This document shows, in pieces, positions 48,422 through 56,265 of a stretch of 56,265 nucleotides of DNA. Where the stretch lies: positions 1-56,265 of the forward strand of contig NZ_CAFB01000041.1 of assembly GCF_000227585.1 (NCBI RefSeq). Reading direction: 5' to 3'. The first letter of the stretch is position 1; every line of letters starts with the position of its first letter. Source of the DNA: Candidatus Glomeribacter gigasporarum BEG34. Lineage in GTDB: Bacteria > Pseudomonadota > Gammaproteobacteria > Burkholderiales > Burkholderiaceae. A model generated the notes under the pieces. The model saw only the letters and a list, made by a program, of their open reading frames with translations. It was not told the origin of the DNA and ran no database searches. Made by a program: the position numbers and the translations under genes.

Positions 48422-48541
48422 ATGCACCTCGAAGCCGAATGCTTTGCGATCCGGTTTATAGACCCCGCGCAGTCTCTTTGGCGCCAGTGCATCAAAAATC
48501 CTGTATCACTGTTTGAAAGGCTCGACCAGGTTTCTGCATGA
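48422..48541 (+). CDS. Small unrecognised frame overlapping tatC
   Basis: 39 codons (MHLEAECFAIRFIDPAQSLW ... RLDQVSA) ending in TGA that overlaps the tatC start (ATGA). The frame is open further upstream, to about 48350, without a clear start. It occupies the place where tatB would be but does not resemble TatB. It may be a remnant or may only supply translational coupling. Confidence 0.3.
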   Translation: MHLEAECFAIRFIDPAQSLWRQCIKNPVSLFERLDQVSA

Positions 48542-49272
48542 ATGATCAACACACAACATCCGCGGACTCTTTTATTTCTCATCTGGTCGAACTGCGCCGG
48601 CGTGTAATTCGCGCCTTGCTCGCGGTGGCGCTGGTATTTCTTGGCTTGGTCGGATGGGCGGCGGATATTTTCCGCTGGCTGGCGCGCCCGCTGCTGATGA
48701 ATTTGCCGAAGGATGGCAAGATGATTGTGACCGATGTGACTGGCTCGTTCTTCGTTCCGGTCAAAGTCACGCTGCTGCTGGCGCTGGTGATTGCGCTGCC
48801 ATTTGTGCTGTACCAACTGTGGGCCTTTGTCGCGCCGGGCTTGTACCGGCATGAGAGAAAGTGGATTGCGCCGCTGGTCGGGAGCAGCTATGCCCTGTTT
48901 CTGGCGGGCATGGCGTTTGCGTATTTTGTCGTGTTTCCGACGGTGTTTCGCATCATGGCGCATTACAACGCGCCGCTGAATGTGCAGATGACAACGGACA
49001 TCAGCCATTATCTGAGCTTTGTATTGACTTTATTCGTTGCGTTTGGAATGGCGTTTGAAGTGCCGGTCGCGGTGGTGCTGCTGGTTCACACCGGCGCATT
49101 GACCGTTGAAAAGTTGAAGAAAAGCCGGCCATATGCGGTTGTCGGCGCTTTTATCGTCGCGGCCATCGTGACGCCGCCAGACGTGATCTCGCAACTGATG
49201 CTCGCGGTGCCGCTGGTCGCGCTGTATGAAGCGGGCTTGTGGGCGGCGCGAGTCATCACGCGCCGTTTATAA
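48538..49272 (+). CDS. tatC: Sec-independent protein translocase TatC
   Basis: 244 residues, six membrane segments. SFISHLVELRRRVIRALLAV with the conserved twin-arginine-receptor region, then FALYQLW-type FVLYQLWAFVAPGLYRHER and SFVLTLFVAFGMAFEVPVAV. Docks folded precursors such as the Rieske protein encoded nearby. tatA and tatB, which normally precede it, are not in the window, so they must be elsewhere or lost. Confidence 0.96.
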   Translation: MNDQHTTSADSFISHLVELRRRVIRALLAVALVFLGLVGWAADIFRWLARPLLMNLPKDGKMIVTDVTGSFFVPVKVTLLLALVIALPFVLYQLWAFVAPGLYRHERKWIAPLVGSSYALFLAGMAFAYFVVFPTVFRIMAHYNAPLNVQMTTDISHYLSFVLTLFVAFGMAFEVPVAVVLLVHTGALTVEKLKKSRPYAVVGAFIVAAIVTPPDVISQLMLAVPLVALYEAGLWAARVITRRL

Positions 49273-49281
49273 CAGACAAAA

Positions 49282-50490
49282 TCATTCGTTCAGTTCGGCA
49301 TCGTCACGATTGATCGGCGCCTGCGGCGCTGGACGCTTGGCGATTTTGACGGGCAGCTTCAGCGTTTTGTTTTTACGCACAATATGCAGCATGGCGCGTG
49401 CGCCTGGCTTGAGTTGCGCAATCACATTCATCAGTTGCGTTGTATCGTGAATCTCCTCATTGTTCACGCGGATCAGAATATCGCCCGGCTGCACGCCGGC
49501 GCGCTGCGCCGGACTGTTGCGCAATACGCCCGCCACAATCGCTCCGGAAGTGCGTTTCAGATCAAAGGATTCGGCAATTTCAGGCGTCAGCTCCTGCGGC
49601 TGGATGCCGATCCAACCGCGGGTGACTGTGCCGGTGGCGATAATGCTCTCAAATACGGCGCGCACAGTCGAGACGGGAATCGCAAAACCGATGCCCAACG
49701 AGCCGCCATTGCTGAGCGATGAATAGATCGCCGTATTGATGCCCAGTAAATGACCCTCGATGTCTACCAGCGCGCCGCCCGAATTGCCGGGGTGAATCGA
49801 GGCATCCGTCTGGATAAAATTTTCAAATTTGCTGATCCCCAGATGATTGCGTCCGAGCGCGCTGATAATACCCATCGTGACGGTTTGCCCGACCGCATAC
49901 GGATTGCCAATTGCCAGCACCACATCGCCGACGCGCGCCTGTTCGATATGGCCCAGGGCGATGCTGGGCAAATTGTTCAGTTGAACTTTCAGAACGGCGA
50001 GGTCGGTTTCGGGATCGGCGCCGATCACCTTGGCGGAAGCGGTGCGCCCATCGGCGAGTGCAACCTCGATTTCATCGGCGCTATTAATCACATGTTCGTT
50101 GGTCAGAATATAGCCTTGCGAACTGACAATGACGCCGGAACCCAGCGTAGAGGCGGGCTGTTCGCGCGGCAACTGGTCGCCGAAGAAAAAGCGGAATAGA
50201 GGATCGTCCGTATCCAGGCCGTGCGGACGCGCAACAGACGCGCTTGAAAATATATTGACCACCGCAGGCATGGCCTTGTGCGCGGCCTCCGCATAGGAAA
50301 GGCCCGGCGGCGCGCGGGGGGTATCGGTTCCGGGCGGCGCTTCATGCAGCGCAATGCCCGGCGCAAACAGGCGCAGATTCGATAATCCGTGCTTCTGTAA
50401 CCATTGCGGCTTGAGCGCCGCGATGATGAACAGAAGCGCGAGGAGCACAGTCACCGATTGCGCGAACAGCAGCCAGAAACGTTTGAGCAT
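49282..50490 (-). CDS. degQ: DegQ/DegS-like serine endoprotease
   Basis: 402 residues from ATG 50490. An N-terminal membrane anchor (VTVLLALLFIIAALKP), then the trypsin-like domain with H in LTNEHVINS, D in DPETDLAVLKV and S in HPGNSGGALVD, and a single PDZ domain (GAIVAGVLRNSPAQRAGVQP). One PDZ and an anchor point to a DegS/AlgW-type envelope-stress sensor protease. An upstream extension into nif3 is rejected. Convergent with tatC. Confidence 0.93.
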   Translation of the reverse strand: MLKRFWLLFAQSVTVLLALLFIIAALKPQWLQKHGLSNLRLFAPGIALHEAPPGTDTPRAPPGLSYAEAAHKAMPAVVNIFSSASVARPHGLDTDDPLFRFFFGDQLPREQPASTLGSGVIVSSQGYILTNEHVINSADEIEVALADGRTASAKVIGADPETDLAVLKVQLNNLPSIALGHIEQARVGDVVLAIGNPYAVGQTVTMGIISALGRNHLGISKFENFIQTDASIHPGNSGGALVDIEGHLLGINTAIYSSLSNGGSLGIGFAIPVSTVRAVFESIIATGTVTRGWIGIQPQELTPEIAESFDLKRTSGAIVAGVLRNSPAQRAGVQPGDILIRVNNEEIHDTTQLMNVIAQLKPGARAMLHIVRKNKTLKLPVKIAKRPAPQAPINRDDAELNE

Positions 50491-50538
50491 AGAGGACAGG
50501 CGCTTGAGGAAAAGTAAAGAAAAAGGAAAGGGAAAAGG

Positions 50539-51285
50539 ATGAGGCACACAAAGCTTGAATTGTACGTAAACCCTCTCCTTGAGGTAGACCGTTTCCGGGA
50601 TTATTGCCCGAATGGTTTGCAGGTGGAAGGACAGCGGGACATCAGAAAGCTCGCGACCGGCGTAACGGCGTCAAGGGCGCTGCTTGAAGCCGCGCTTGCC
50701 TGGGGCGCGGATGCAGCGCTGGTACATCACGGTTTCTTCTGGAAAAATGAGCCTTTGCCGATCCGCGGCTGGAAATATCAGCGTCTTCGCTTATTGCTGG
50801 CGAATGGCATGCACCTGTTTGCCTACCATCTGCCGCTCGATGCGCATCCAGAGCTCGGCAATAACGCGCAGCTTGGGCAACGGTTGGGCGTGTGCGCGGA
50901 AGGCCGTTTTGGCGATCAGGAACTGGGATGGATTGGAACCTTGCCTGAGCCAGTCACGCTCGCGGCCTTCTCGGCGCAGGTGAACGACGCGCTTGGCCGC
51001 GCGCCGCTCGCGCTTGGCGATGCAAAGCGCTCGATTCGCCGCGTGGCGTGGTGCACGGGCGCGGCGCAGAGTTTTTTCAGCGACGCCATTCAGGCGGGAG
51101 CTGATCTGTACTTAAGCGGCGAAGTCAGCGAGTCCACCACGCATCTGGCGCGCGAGTCGGGCGTTGCCTATCTGGCGGCCGGGCATCATGCCACCGAACG
51201 CTACGGCGTGCAGGCGCTCGGCCAGCATCTGGCCGATCGATTTGGTTTTGAGCATCGCTTTATTGATATCGACAATCCAGTGTAG
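50539..51285 (+). CDS. Nif3-like dinuclear metal-centre protein
   Basis: 248 residues. [13 protein letters not shown] and [13 protein letters not shown], then [17 protein letters not shown] and the C-terminal [14 protein letters not shown] match the NIF3/YbgI family (GTP cyclohydrolase 1 type 2 annotation). Metal-binding histidines are present. The precise role is not settled in the family. Divergent from degQ, upstream of the petABC genes as in Burkholderia. Confidence 0.92.
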   Translation: MRHTKLELYVNPLLEVDRFRDYCPNGLQVEGQRDIRKLATGVTASRALLEAALAWGADAALVHHGFFWKNEPLPIRGWKYQRLRLLLANGMHLFAYHLPLDAHPELGNNAQLGQRLGVCAEGRFGDQELGWIGTLPEPVTLAAFSAQVNDALGRAPLALGDAKRSIRRVAWCTGAAQSFFSDAIQAGADLYLSGEVSESTTHLARESGVAYLAAGHHATERYGVQALGQHLADRFGFEHRFIDIDNPV

Positions 51286-51291
51286 GGCCGA

Positions 51292-51476
51292 TATAGCCAA
51301 GCGCATTTAGAGCATTTTTCACTGATTTTCCCTATCTCGCTTCTTTGCTTTCCGTTATTTGGGCTCGCTGCGGGGTCGCCTCCATCGCTTCGCGATGGAG
51401 CCTGCTCCGCCTGCATCAAGCCCTATACTGTCTTCGCGGCTGCGTCCTTGTTTCAAATTAAATGCGCTTGGCTATA
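51292..51476. repeat. RepC/RepB hybrid element (185 bp)
   Basis: Outer ends are RepC (TATAGCCAAGCGCATTTA at 51292-51309, ATTAAATGCGCTTGGCTATA at 51457-51476). At TA 51308-51309 a RepB left end begins (GAGCATTTTTCACTGATTTT), matching copy 3, but no RepB right end follows: the inside passes back to RepC (ATACTGTCTTCGCGGCTGCG). A short perfect hairpin CTCCATCG-CTTCG-CGATGGAG lies inside. RepB seems to have inserted at a TA inside RepC and then recombined. Confidence 0.88.
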
Positions 51477-51482
51477 TGATGT

Positions 51483-51519
51483 GCTGACGGGCGCTCGTCA
51501 CAGATCGTAAACAGATTTT
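51483..51519. repeat. RepA right-end remnant
   Basis: GCTGACGGGCGCTCGTCACA followed by GATCGTAAACAG matches the right end of RepA copy 1 almost exactly; the left part is gone. It ends 14 bp before petA, and its last bases adjoin the GGAGGGG ribosome-binding site. Confidence 0.75.
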
Positions 51520-51532
51520 GAACGGAGGGGCA

Positions 51533-52153
51533 ATGCAGGGCAAACAGAAAAATGGCATTGACCGCAGCCGCCGGAGGTGGCTGATTGCCACTTCAGTCGC
51601 AGGCGGGATGGGCGGCGTTGCGGCGGCGATGCCCTTCGTCGGCTCTTTAGCGCCGTCCGAACGCGCGCGCGCCGCGGGCGCGCCGGTCGAAGCCGATATT
51701 GGCGCGCTCAAAGCCGGCGAGATGATGACAGTGGCGTGGCGCGGCAAACCGGTCTGGGTGATTCGGCGGACTGATCAAATGCTGGCCGAGGTGCGCAGGG
51801 CGGATGCGCAGGTCGCCGATCCACAGTCTCAGCATCCGTTTTCCATCCCGCTGCCCGAATATTGCCGTAACCCCTATCGCGCGCGGACTGAACATCCCTA
51901 TCTGCTTGTGTTGATCGGCATCTGTACGCATCTGGGCTGCTCGCCGGTCGCGCGCTTTCAGCCCGGCCCCCAACCCAATCTGCCCAATGACTGGCCGGGC
52001 GGCTGGCTGTGCCCATGTCATGGTTCCACATTTGATTTGGCGGGCCGCGTCTTTAAAAACAAACCGGCGCCGCAAAATCTCGACGTGCCCCGCTATATGT
52101 TTCTGTCGCCCACGCGGATTGTGATTGGCAAGGATGAACAGGGAGAAGCGTAA
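51533..52153 (+). CDS. petA: Ubiquinol-cytochrome c reductase iron-sulfur subunit (Rieske)
   Basis: 206 residues from ATG 51533 after GGAGGGG. N-terminal Tat-type anchor (RSRRRWLIATSVAGGMGGVA); the [2Fe-2S] cluster is bound by CTHLGC and CPCHGS. Passes electrons from ubiquinol to cytochrome c1. petB starts directly after the stop. A RepA remnant lies just upstream. Confidence 0.97.
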   Translation: MQGKQKNGIDRSRRRWLIATSVAGGMGGVAAAMPFVGSLAPSERARAAGAPVEADIGALKAGEMMTVAWRGKPVWVIRRTDQMLAEVRRADAQVADPQSQHPFSIPLPEYCRNPYRARTEHPYLLVLIGICTHLGCSPVARFQPGPQPNLPNDWPGGWLCPCHGSTFDLAGRVFKNKPAPQNLDVPRYMFLSPTRIVIGKDEQGEA

Positions 52154-53545
52154 ATGGCGAATGGAAAACCACTGAATGCACCCGCGCACACAACGGGATT
52201 TGCAGCCTGGATTGACCGCCGCTTTCCAATCGCCTCTTTCTGGAAAACGCATATCACCGGCTATTACGCCCCCAAAAATTTCAACTTCTGGTATTTCTTC
52301 GGCTCGCTCGCATTGCTGGTGCTGGCGATTCAAATCGTGACCGGCATTTTTCTGGCGATGAATTACAAGCCGGACGCGGCGCAGGCTTTTTCCTCGGTCG
52401 AGCGCATCATGCGCGATGTGCCGTGGGGCTGGTTGCTCCGTTATCTCCATTCAACCGGCGCGTCGATGTTTTTCGTCGTGGTCTATCTCCATATTTTCCG
52501 TGGGTTTTTATACGGCTCCTATCGCGCGCCGCGCGAACTGGTCTGGATATTCGGCTGCATGATTTTTCTGTGCCTGATGGCCGAGGCGTTTTTTGGCTAT
52601 CTGCTGCCGTGGGGACAAATGTCGTACTGGGGCGCGCAGGTGATCACGAATCTCTTTTCGGCGATTCCAGGGATTGGCCCCGACCTGGCGCTCTGGATCC
52701 GCGGCGATTATGTAGTCAGCGATGCAACGCTCAATCGTTTCTTCGCCTTGCACGTGATCGCCATCCCGCTGCTATTGCTTGCGCTGGTTGGTATCCATTT
52801 GATCGCGTTGCGCACGGTCGGATCGAATAATCCGGACGGGATCGAGATCAAAGCGCAGACAGACGAAAACGGCATTCCATTGGATGGGATTCCATTCCAT
52901 CCTTATTACACGGTGCACGATTTATGGGGCGTTGCCGTGTTTCTGCTGGTGTTTTGCGCGATTGTATTTTTTGCGCCGGAAATGGGCGGCTATTTTCTGG
53001 AAGCAAATAATTTCATTCCGGCCGACCCGATGAAAACCCCGACCGAAATCGCGCCTGTCTGGTATTTCACTGCCTTTTATTCGATGCTGCGCGCGACCAC
53101 GGACACGTTCAAAATCGTGCTGATGGCTGCACTGGGCGCAATCAGCGCATTCGGCATGCTGCGCGCGCGGCGCTTGAAACACAAACTCGCGATTGCGCTT
53201 GGCGCGGCGCTTGCTTTGGCGGCAATGGCGGTCACGCAAGCCAAATTCTGGGGCGTGGTCGTGATGGGCGGCGCGGTGCTGATTCTGTTTTTTCTGCCGT
53301 GGCTCGACCGCAGTCCGGTCAAATCCATCCGTTACCGTCCTTCCTTTCATAAAGCGTTGATCATGCTCTTCGCATTGAACTTTATGATGCTGGCCGCGCT
53401 CGGTACGCACGCGCCGTCGCCGCTTTTAAACGCGCTGGCGCAAACCGGCACCGTCCTGTATTTCGCATTCTTTCTGGCGATGCCGTTCTGGAGCCGGCGC
53501 GGGCGGTTTAAACCGGTTCCCATGCGGCTGACGTCTTCGCATTAG
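52154..53545 (+). CDS. petB: Cytochrome b of the bc1 complex
   Basis: 463 residues, eight or more membrane segments. Haem-b histidines in RYLHSTGASMFFVVVYLHIF and FALHVIAIPLLLLALVGIHL; quinol-site PEWY-type segment reads APVWYF; GYLLPWGQMSYWGAQVITNL is conserved. Core of the complex in the inner membrane, between petA and petC. Confidence 0.97.
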   Translation: MANGKPLNAPAHTTGFAAWIDRRFPIASFWKTHITGYYAPKNFNFWYFFGSLALLVLAIQIVTGIFLAMNYKPDAAQAFSSVERIMRDVPWGWLLRYLHSTGASMFFVVVYLHIFRGFLYGSYRAPRELVWIFGCMIFLCLMAEAFFGYLLPWGQMSYWGAQVITNLFSAIPGIGPDLALWIRGDYVVSDATLNRFFALHVIAIPLLLLALVGIHLIALRTVGSNNPDGIEIKAQTDENGIPLDGIPFHPYYTVHDLWGVAVFLLVFCAIVFFAPEMGGYFLEANNFIPADPMKTPTEIAPVWYFTAFYSMLRATTDTFKIVLMAALGAISAFGMLRARRLKHKLAIALGAALALAAMAVTQAKFWGVVVMGGAVLILFFLPWLDRSPVKSIRYRPSFHKALIMLFALNFMMLAALGTHAPSPLLNALAQTGTVLYFAFFLAMPFWSRRGRFKPVPMRLTSSH

Positions 53546-53554
53546 ACCCCACCG

Positions 53555-54307
53555 ATGAAAATCCGTCTGCCGCTTCTGCTGTTACTCATCGCGCTGCTTG
53601 CGCCGTTTGCCCGTTGGGCGCATGCGGAAGAACCCGCGATTCCGCTGGACCGCGCGCCGGACCGCAGCAATGATCTCGTCGCATTGCAGCGCGGCGCGCG
53701 GCTCTTTATCAACTATTGCCTGAACTGTCATAGCGCGCGCGAAATGCGCTATAGCCGGTTGCAGGCGCTCGGTATTCCCAAACAGGCGATTGAAGACCAG
53801 TTGCTGTTTACCGCGGACAGGATTGGCGACACGATGACCGTGGCGCTGCGCGCGGAAGACGCCAATGAATGGTTTGGCACCGCCGCGCCCGATTTGTCCG
53901 TCATTGCGCGCGCGCGCGGGGCGGACTGGCTCTATACCTATTTGCGCAGCTTCTACCGCGACGACACCAGACCCACCGGCTGGAATAACCGCCTGTTTGA
54001 GAATGTCGCAATGCCGCATGTGTTATGGGAACTTCAGGGGCAGCGCGTGCTCGATCATCCGGAAGGCGCGCAGGCAGCGCAGGGGCAAATGCCCGCCCGC
54101 TACCGGCAACTCACGCCGGGCGCGCTCACGCCGCTTGAATATGATTCGGCGATGGCCGATCTGGTGTCTTATCTCGTCTGGATGGCGGAGCCGACCCAGC
54201 AACAGCGCAAGCGGATTGGCGTATGGGTCGTGCTGTTTCTGGGCATATTCAGCGTATTGGCATGGCGTTTAAATGCGGCGTACTGGCACAGAATCAAAGC
54301 CGATTAG
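53555..54307 (+). CDS. petC: Cytochrome c1 of the bc1 complex
   Basis: 250 residues. Signal peptide (LLLLLIALLAPFARWAHA), haem motif CLNCH, and a C-terminal membrane anchor (VVLFLGIFSVLAWRL). ARGADWLYTYLRSFYRDD is typical. The stop TAG (54305-54307) is formed by a RepB-type end, as at six other genes. sspA/sspB, which follow in Burkholderia, are absent. Confidence 0.96.
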   Translation: MKIRLPLLLLLIALLAPFARWAHAEEPAIPLDRAPDRSNDLVALQRGARLFINYCLNCHSAREMRYSRLQALGIPKQAIEDQLLFTADRIGDTMTVALRAEDANEWFGTAAPDLSVIARARGADWLYTYLRSFYRDDTRPTGWNNRLFENVAMPHVLWELQGQRVLDHPEGAQAAQGQMPARYRQLTPGALTPLEYDSAMADLVSYLVWMAEPTQQQRKRIGVWVVLFLGIFSVLAWRLNAAYWHRIKAD

Positions 54308-54337
54308 CGCTTTTTCAGCGAATCGTGAACAGTCTCT
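54305..54337. repeat. RepB/RepA hybrid remnant at the petC stop
   Basis: TA plus GCGCTTTTTCAGCGA (RepB-type left end) runs straight into ATCGTGAACAGTCTCT, a RepA-type right end. Two families are joined in 33 bp, and the petC stop codon is the TA plus G. Confidence 0.65.
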
Positions 54338-54833
54338 CAGACAAAGTCATCGACGCTCACTTCAAAATCACGCTCAGTTTCTCCGTACGGAGAATTGAAA
54401 TCATCTATTTCTTTCTGGGAAAAGGCTGCCTGAATATCTGCATACTCAAATCGTACGAAGTCCTCTTTGGCAAATTCATAGGTTCTCGGCGGCATTTTTT
54501 CATAGATTTGATTGACGTTAGGGAGAGTAAATTCCTCCTTATATTTTGGATCATTCAGCATAATCTTCCTGCATGCTTCATTTCTGACGGCGATGGCAAT
54601 TCGATCCTCTTTTGAAAGAAGAGACAAAAGATGCGGGTTTTCAAATATCATTCGATCGAAATGAAAGTCTTTTAAATAAAGCTTGTCATTGACGATTTTA
54701 ATGAGTGTCTCCCTGTTCCATTGATCTCTTAAATCTGGATGGTCCAGAATCGCTTTAAAATCTCTTTGTTCGGCAAGCTTAAATGACGCCGCTTTTAATC
54801 GGCGGTCTTCAGACAGGTTTTTGATATGAAGAA
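54337..54833 (-). pseudogene. AT-rich gene remnant lacking a start
   Basis: An open minus-strand frame of about 165 codons runs from a TAA at 54834-54836 to the stop at 54337. The only ATG in frame is at 54651, but coherent protein-like sequence continues upstream (LKAASFKLAEQRDFKAILDH, DKLYLKDFHFD), so the 5' part is missing. The protein is charged and helical (SLLSKEDRIAIAVRNEACRK) with an acidic end (ERDFEVSVDDFV). No family recognised. Base use is much richer in A and T than petC and the next gene, suggesting acquired DNA. It could be the tail of a lost effector-like gene. Confidence 0.6.
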
Positions 54834-54944
54834 ATTATTATTTTTTTTCTTTATCAGCGCTATGTAATAAATTCAGTCTGAATATGATAAAAAGTAAAAA
54901 GTGACAGCGCGGAATGCGCCTGATCAGGAAGGAAGCGCCGCGCG

Positions 54945-56156
54945 CTACAAAGCCGGCGTCATGCTCACCGGCAAAAATGCCTCCGCCAGGCGAACCCAAT
55001 AGGTTGCGCCGAGCGTCAGGATGTCGTCGTTGAAATCGTAGCTGGGGTTGTGCAGCATGCACGGCCCCGCGCCGTGCCCGTCGCCGCGATGATCGCCGTC
55101 GCCATTGCCGATAAAGGCATAGCAGCCCGGCTTTTCGCGCAGCAGATAAGAGAAGTCCTCTGCGCCCATCGTGGGTTCTATCGCGCGGTTTACATTCTGT
55201 GCGCCGACGATTCCCGTCATCACGTCCGCGGCCAGTTCCGCTTCCGCCGCGTTATTGATGACCGCGGGCGATTCGCGTCTAAAACTGAATTCAGCAATTT
55301 CGCAATCGTAGGCGGATGCGGTGGCCTGCGCGATGCTGCGCATCCGCGTCTCAATCAAATCCAGCGCCTCAGGCGCAAAGGCGCGCACTGTACCGCCGAG
55401 CCGCGCGGTTTCTGGAATGACATTCAACGCATCGCCGGCGTGAAATTGGGTGATGGATAACACCGCCGTATCGAGCGGTTTTTTATTGCGCGTGATCATG
55501 CTTTGCAGCCCGTTGGCAATTTGAACCGCAGCAAAGACAGGGTCGCGTCCCATATGCGGCATCGCCGCGTGCGCGCCCACCCCTTTGACGAGAATCTCAA
55601 ACTCGCAGCTCGCCGCCATCACTGGCCCGCTGGCCACGCCAAAAGTGCCTGCCGGAAGCCCTGGCCGATTGTGCAGGCCGAAGACCGCGTTCACCGGGAA
55701 TCGCCTGAATAAACCGTCCTCGACCATCGCGCGCGCACCGGCCCCGTCCTCTTCAGCCGGCTGGAAAATCAGATGGACGGCGCCGTCAAAATCACGCCGC
55801 CGCGCAAGATAGCGGGCCGCGCCGAGCAGCATCGCGGTATGGCCGTCATGCCCGCACGCATGCATTTTTCCGGCGTTCTGTGAACGATGCGCGAAGGCGT
55901 TCTGTTCCTGTATGGGCAGCGCGTCCATATCTGCGCGCAGTCCAATCGCGCGCGCCGATGCGCCCGCGCGCAGCGTGCCGACGACGCCGGTTTTGCCCAG
56001 TCCGCGATGCACCTCAATCCCCCATTCGGTCAGCGTATGCGCGACCAGCTCGGCGGTGCGGTGTTCTTCATAGCGCAGTTCGGGATGCGCATGGATCGCG
56101 CGCCGTATCGACTGGATTTCTGCGCGCGCTTGTTCGATTTCGGATAGGATGTTCAT
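54945..56156 (-). CDS. M20 family amidohydrolase (hippurate hydrolase-like)
   Basis: 403 residues from ATG 56156 (MNILSEIEQARAEIQSIRRA). Zinc-dependent amidohydrolase of the M20D type: RRAIHAHPELRYEEHRTAEL, GLRADMDALPIQEQN, the metal-binding KMHACGHDGHTAMLLGAARY, FQPAEEDGAGARAMVEDGLF and MGAEDFSYLL. Likely cleaves an N-acyl amino acid; the substrate cannot be told from sequence. A longer upstream frame to 56237 lacks similarity. Confidence 0.93.
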   Translation of the reverse strand: MNILSEIEQARAEIQSIRRAIHAHPELRYEEHRTAELVAHTLTEWGIEVHRGLGKTGVVGTLRAGASARAIGLRADMDALPIQEQNAFAHRSQNAGKMHACGHDGHTAMLLGAARYLARRRDFDGAVHLIFQPAEEDGAGARAMVEDGLFRRFPVNAVFGLHNRPGLPAGTFGVASGPVMAASCEFEILVKGVGAHAAMPHMGRDPVFAAVQIANGLQSMITRNKKPLDTAVLSITQFHAGDALNVIPETARLGGTVRAFAPEALDLIETRMRSIAQATASAYDCEIAEFSFRRESPAVINNAAEAELAADVMTGIVGAQNVNRAIEPTMGAEDFSYLLREKPGCYAFIGNGDGDHRGDGHGAGPCMLHNPSYDFNDDILTLGATYWVRLAEAFLPVSMTPAL

Positions 56157-56265
56157 GGGGTTAAGCTCACTCGGAATCAGGCTGAAAACGAATAAAATTC
56201 TAGCTTTTTTCGGCGTGAACCGTGCGCTTGCGTTCAATCAAACTGGCGGGTTTTAAATCCTTTGT

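Noticed and set aside
48400-49008. Long minus-strand frame opposite tatC
   Set aside because: Shadow of the TatC coding frame; Arg/His/Gln-rich translation without family features.
1-56265. tRNA, rRNA genes and CRISPR arrays
   Set aside because: No cloverleaf-like sequences with a TTCGA arm and acceptor pairing, no rRNA segments and no regularly spaced direct repeats were found by eye.

Overview
The window is a 56 kb chromosome segment that looks like a Burkholderiaceae (betaproteobacterial) genome. Protein sequences and several gene orders match that group: the S10/spc/alpha ribosomal order, cysS-alkA-accA-tilS, coaD-ferredoxin, rlmE-ftsH-folP-glmM-pstSCAB-phoU, and tatC-degQ-nif3-petABC. 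Many expected neighbours are missing: rpsJ before rplC, tatAB before tatC, phoBR after phoU, and lysA after lptM. Known blocks are also joined at new junctions, such as rplQ|cysS, tilS||lysC and nusB|DUF721. Together with a lone type III secretion gene and many short palindromic repeats, this suggests a rearranged, possibly reduced, host-associated genome of the Mycoavidus/Glomeribacter fungal-endosymbiont type. That assignment is inference from content, not from a database search.

Layout. 1-8 kb: end of nusB, a DciA/DUF721 protein, ogt, sctU, lptM, galU, valS and a LuxR-type regulator. 8.1-22.3 kb: ribosomal genes rplC to rplQ with secY, infA and rpoA, driven by a visible promoter before rplC and a second one before rplN. 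22.3-28 kb: cysS, a DNA glycosylase, accA, a shortened tilS and, on the other strand, lysC. 28-34.7 kb: a more accessory stretch with a GNAT-like protein, an AhpC-type peroxiredoxin, rsmD, coaD, ferredoxin, a collagen-like zinc-metalloprotease lipoprotein with a secreted partner, and an atypical pdxJ. 34.7-44.1 kb (minus strand): rlmE, ftsH, folP, glmM, pstSCAB and phoU. 44.2-48.3 kb: nlpD, pcm, surE, two small cytochromes c, a hypoxanthine/uracil DNA glycosylase, rpmG and rpmB. 48.4-54.3 kb: tatC, degQ-like protease, nif3-like gene and the cytochrome bc1 genes petABC. 54.3-56.2 kb: an AT-rich gene remnant and an M20 amidohydrolase.

The most striking feature is a set of three related short palindromic element families, here called RepA, RepB and RepC. 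RepA has ends AGAACCTGTTCACGATCT. RepB has ends GAGCATTTTTCAG and is flanked by TA. RepC has ends TATAGCCAAGCGCATTTAAT. At least 19 complete or partial copies are present, five of them inside the ribosomal cluster. RepB shows three unusual behaviours. (i) Because it starts with G and targets TA, insertion into the TA of a stop codon rebuilds a TAG stop; this is seen at seven genes. (ii) It sits in frame inside valS (+56 codons) and inside the pstA N-terminus (+34 codons), like the Rickettsia palindromic elements. (iii) Its internal modules are shared and swapped with RepA and RepC. RepA also supplies the last ~36 codons of ogt. Several copies carry matching changes in both ends, as if the palindrome itself were maintained.
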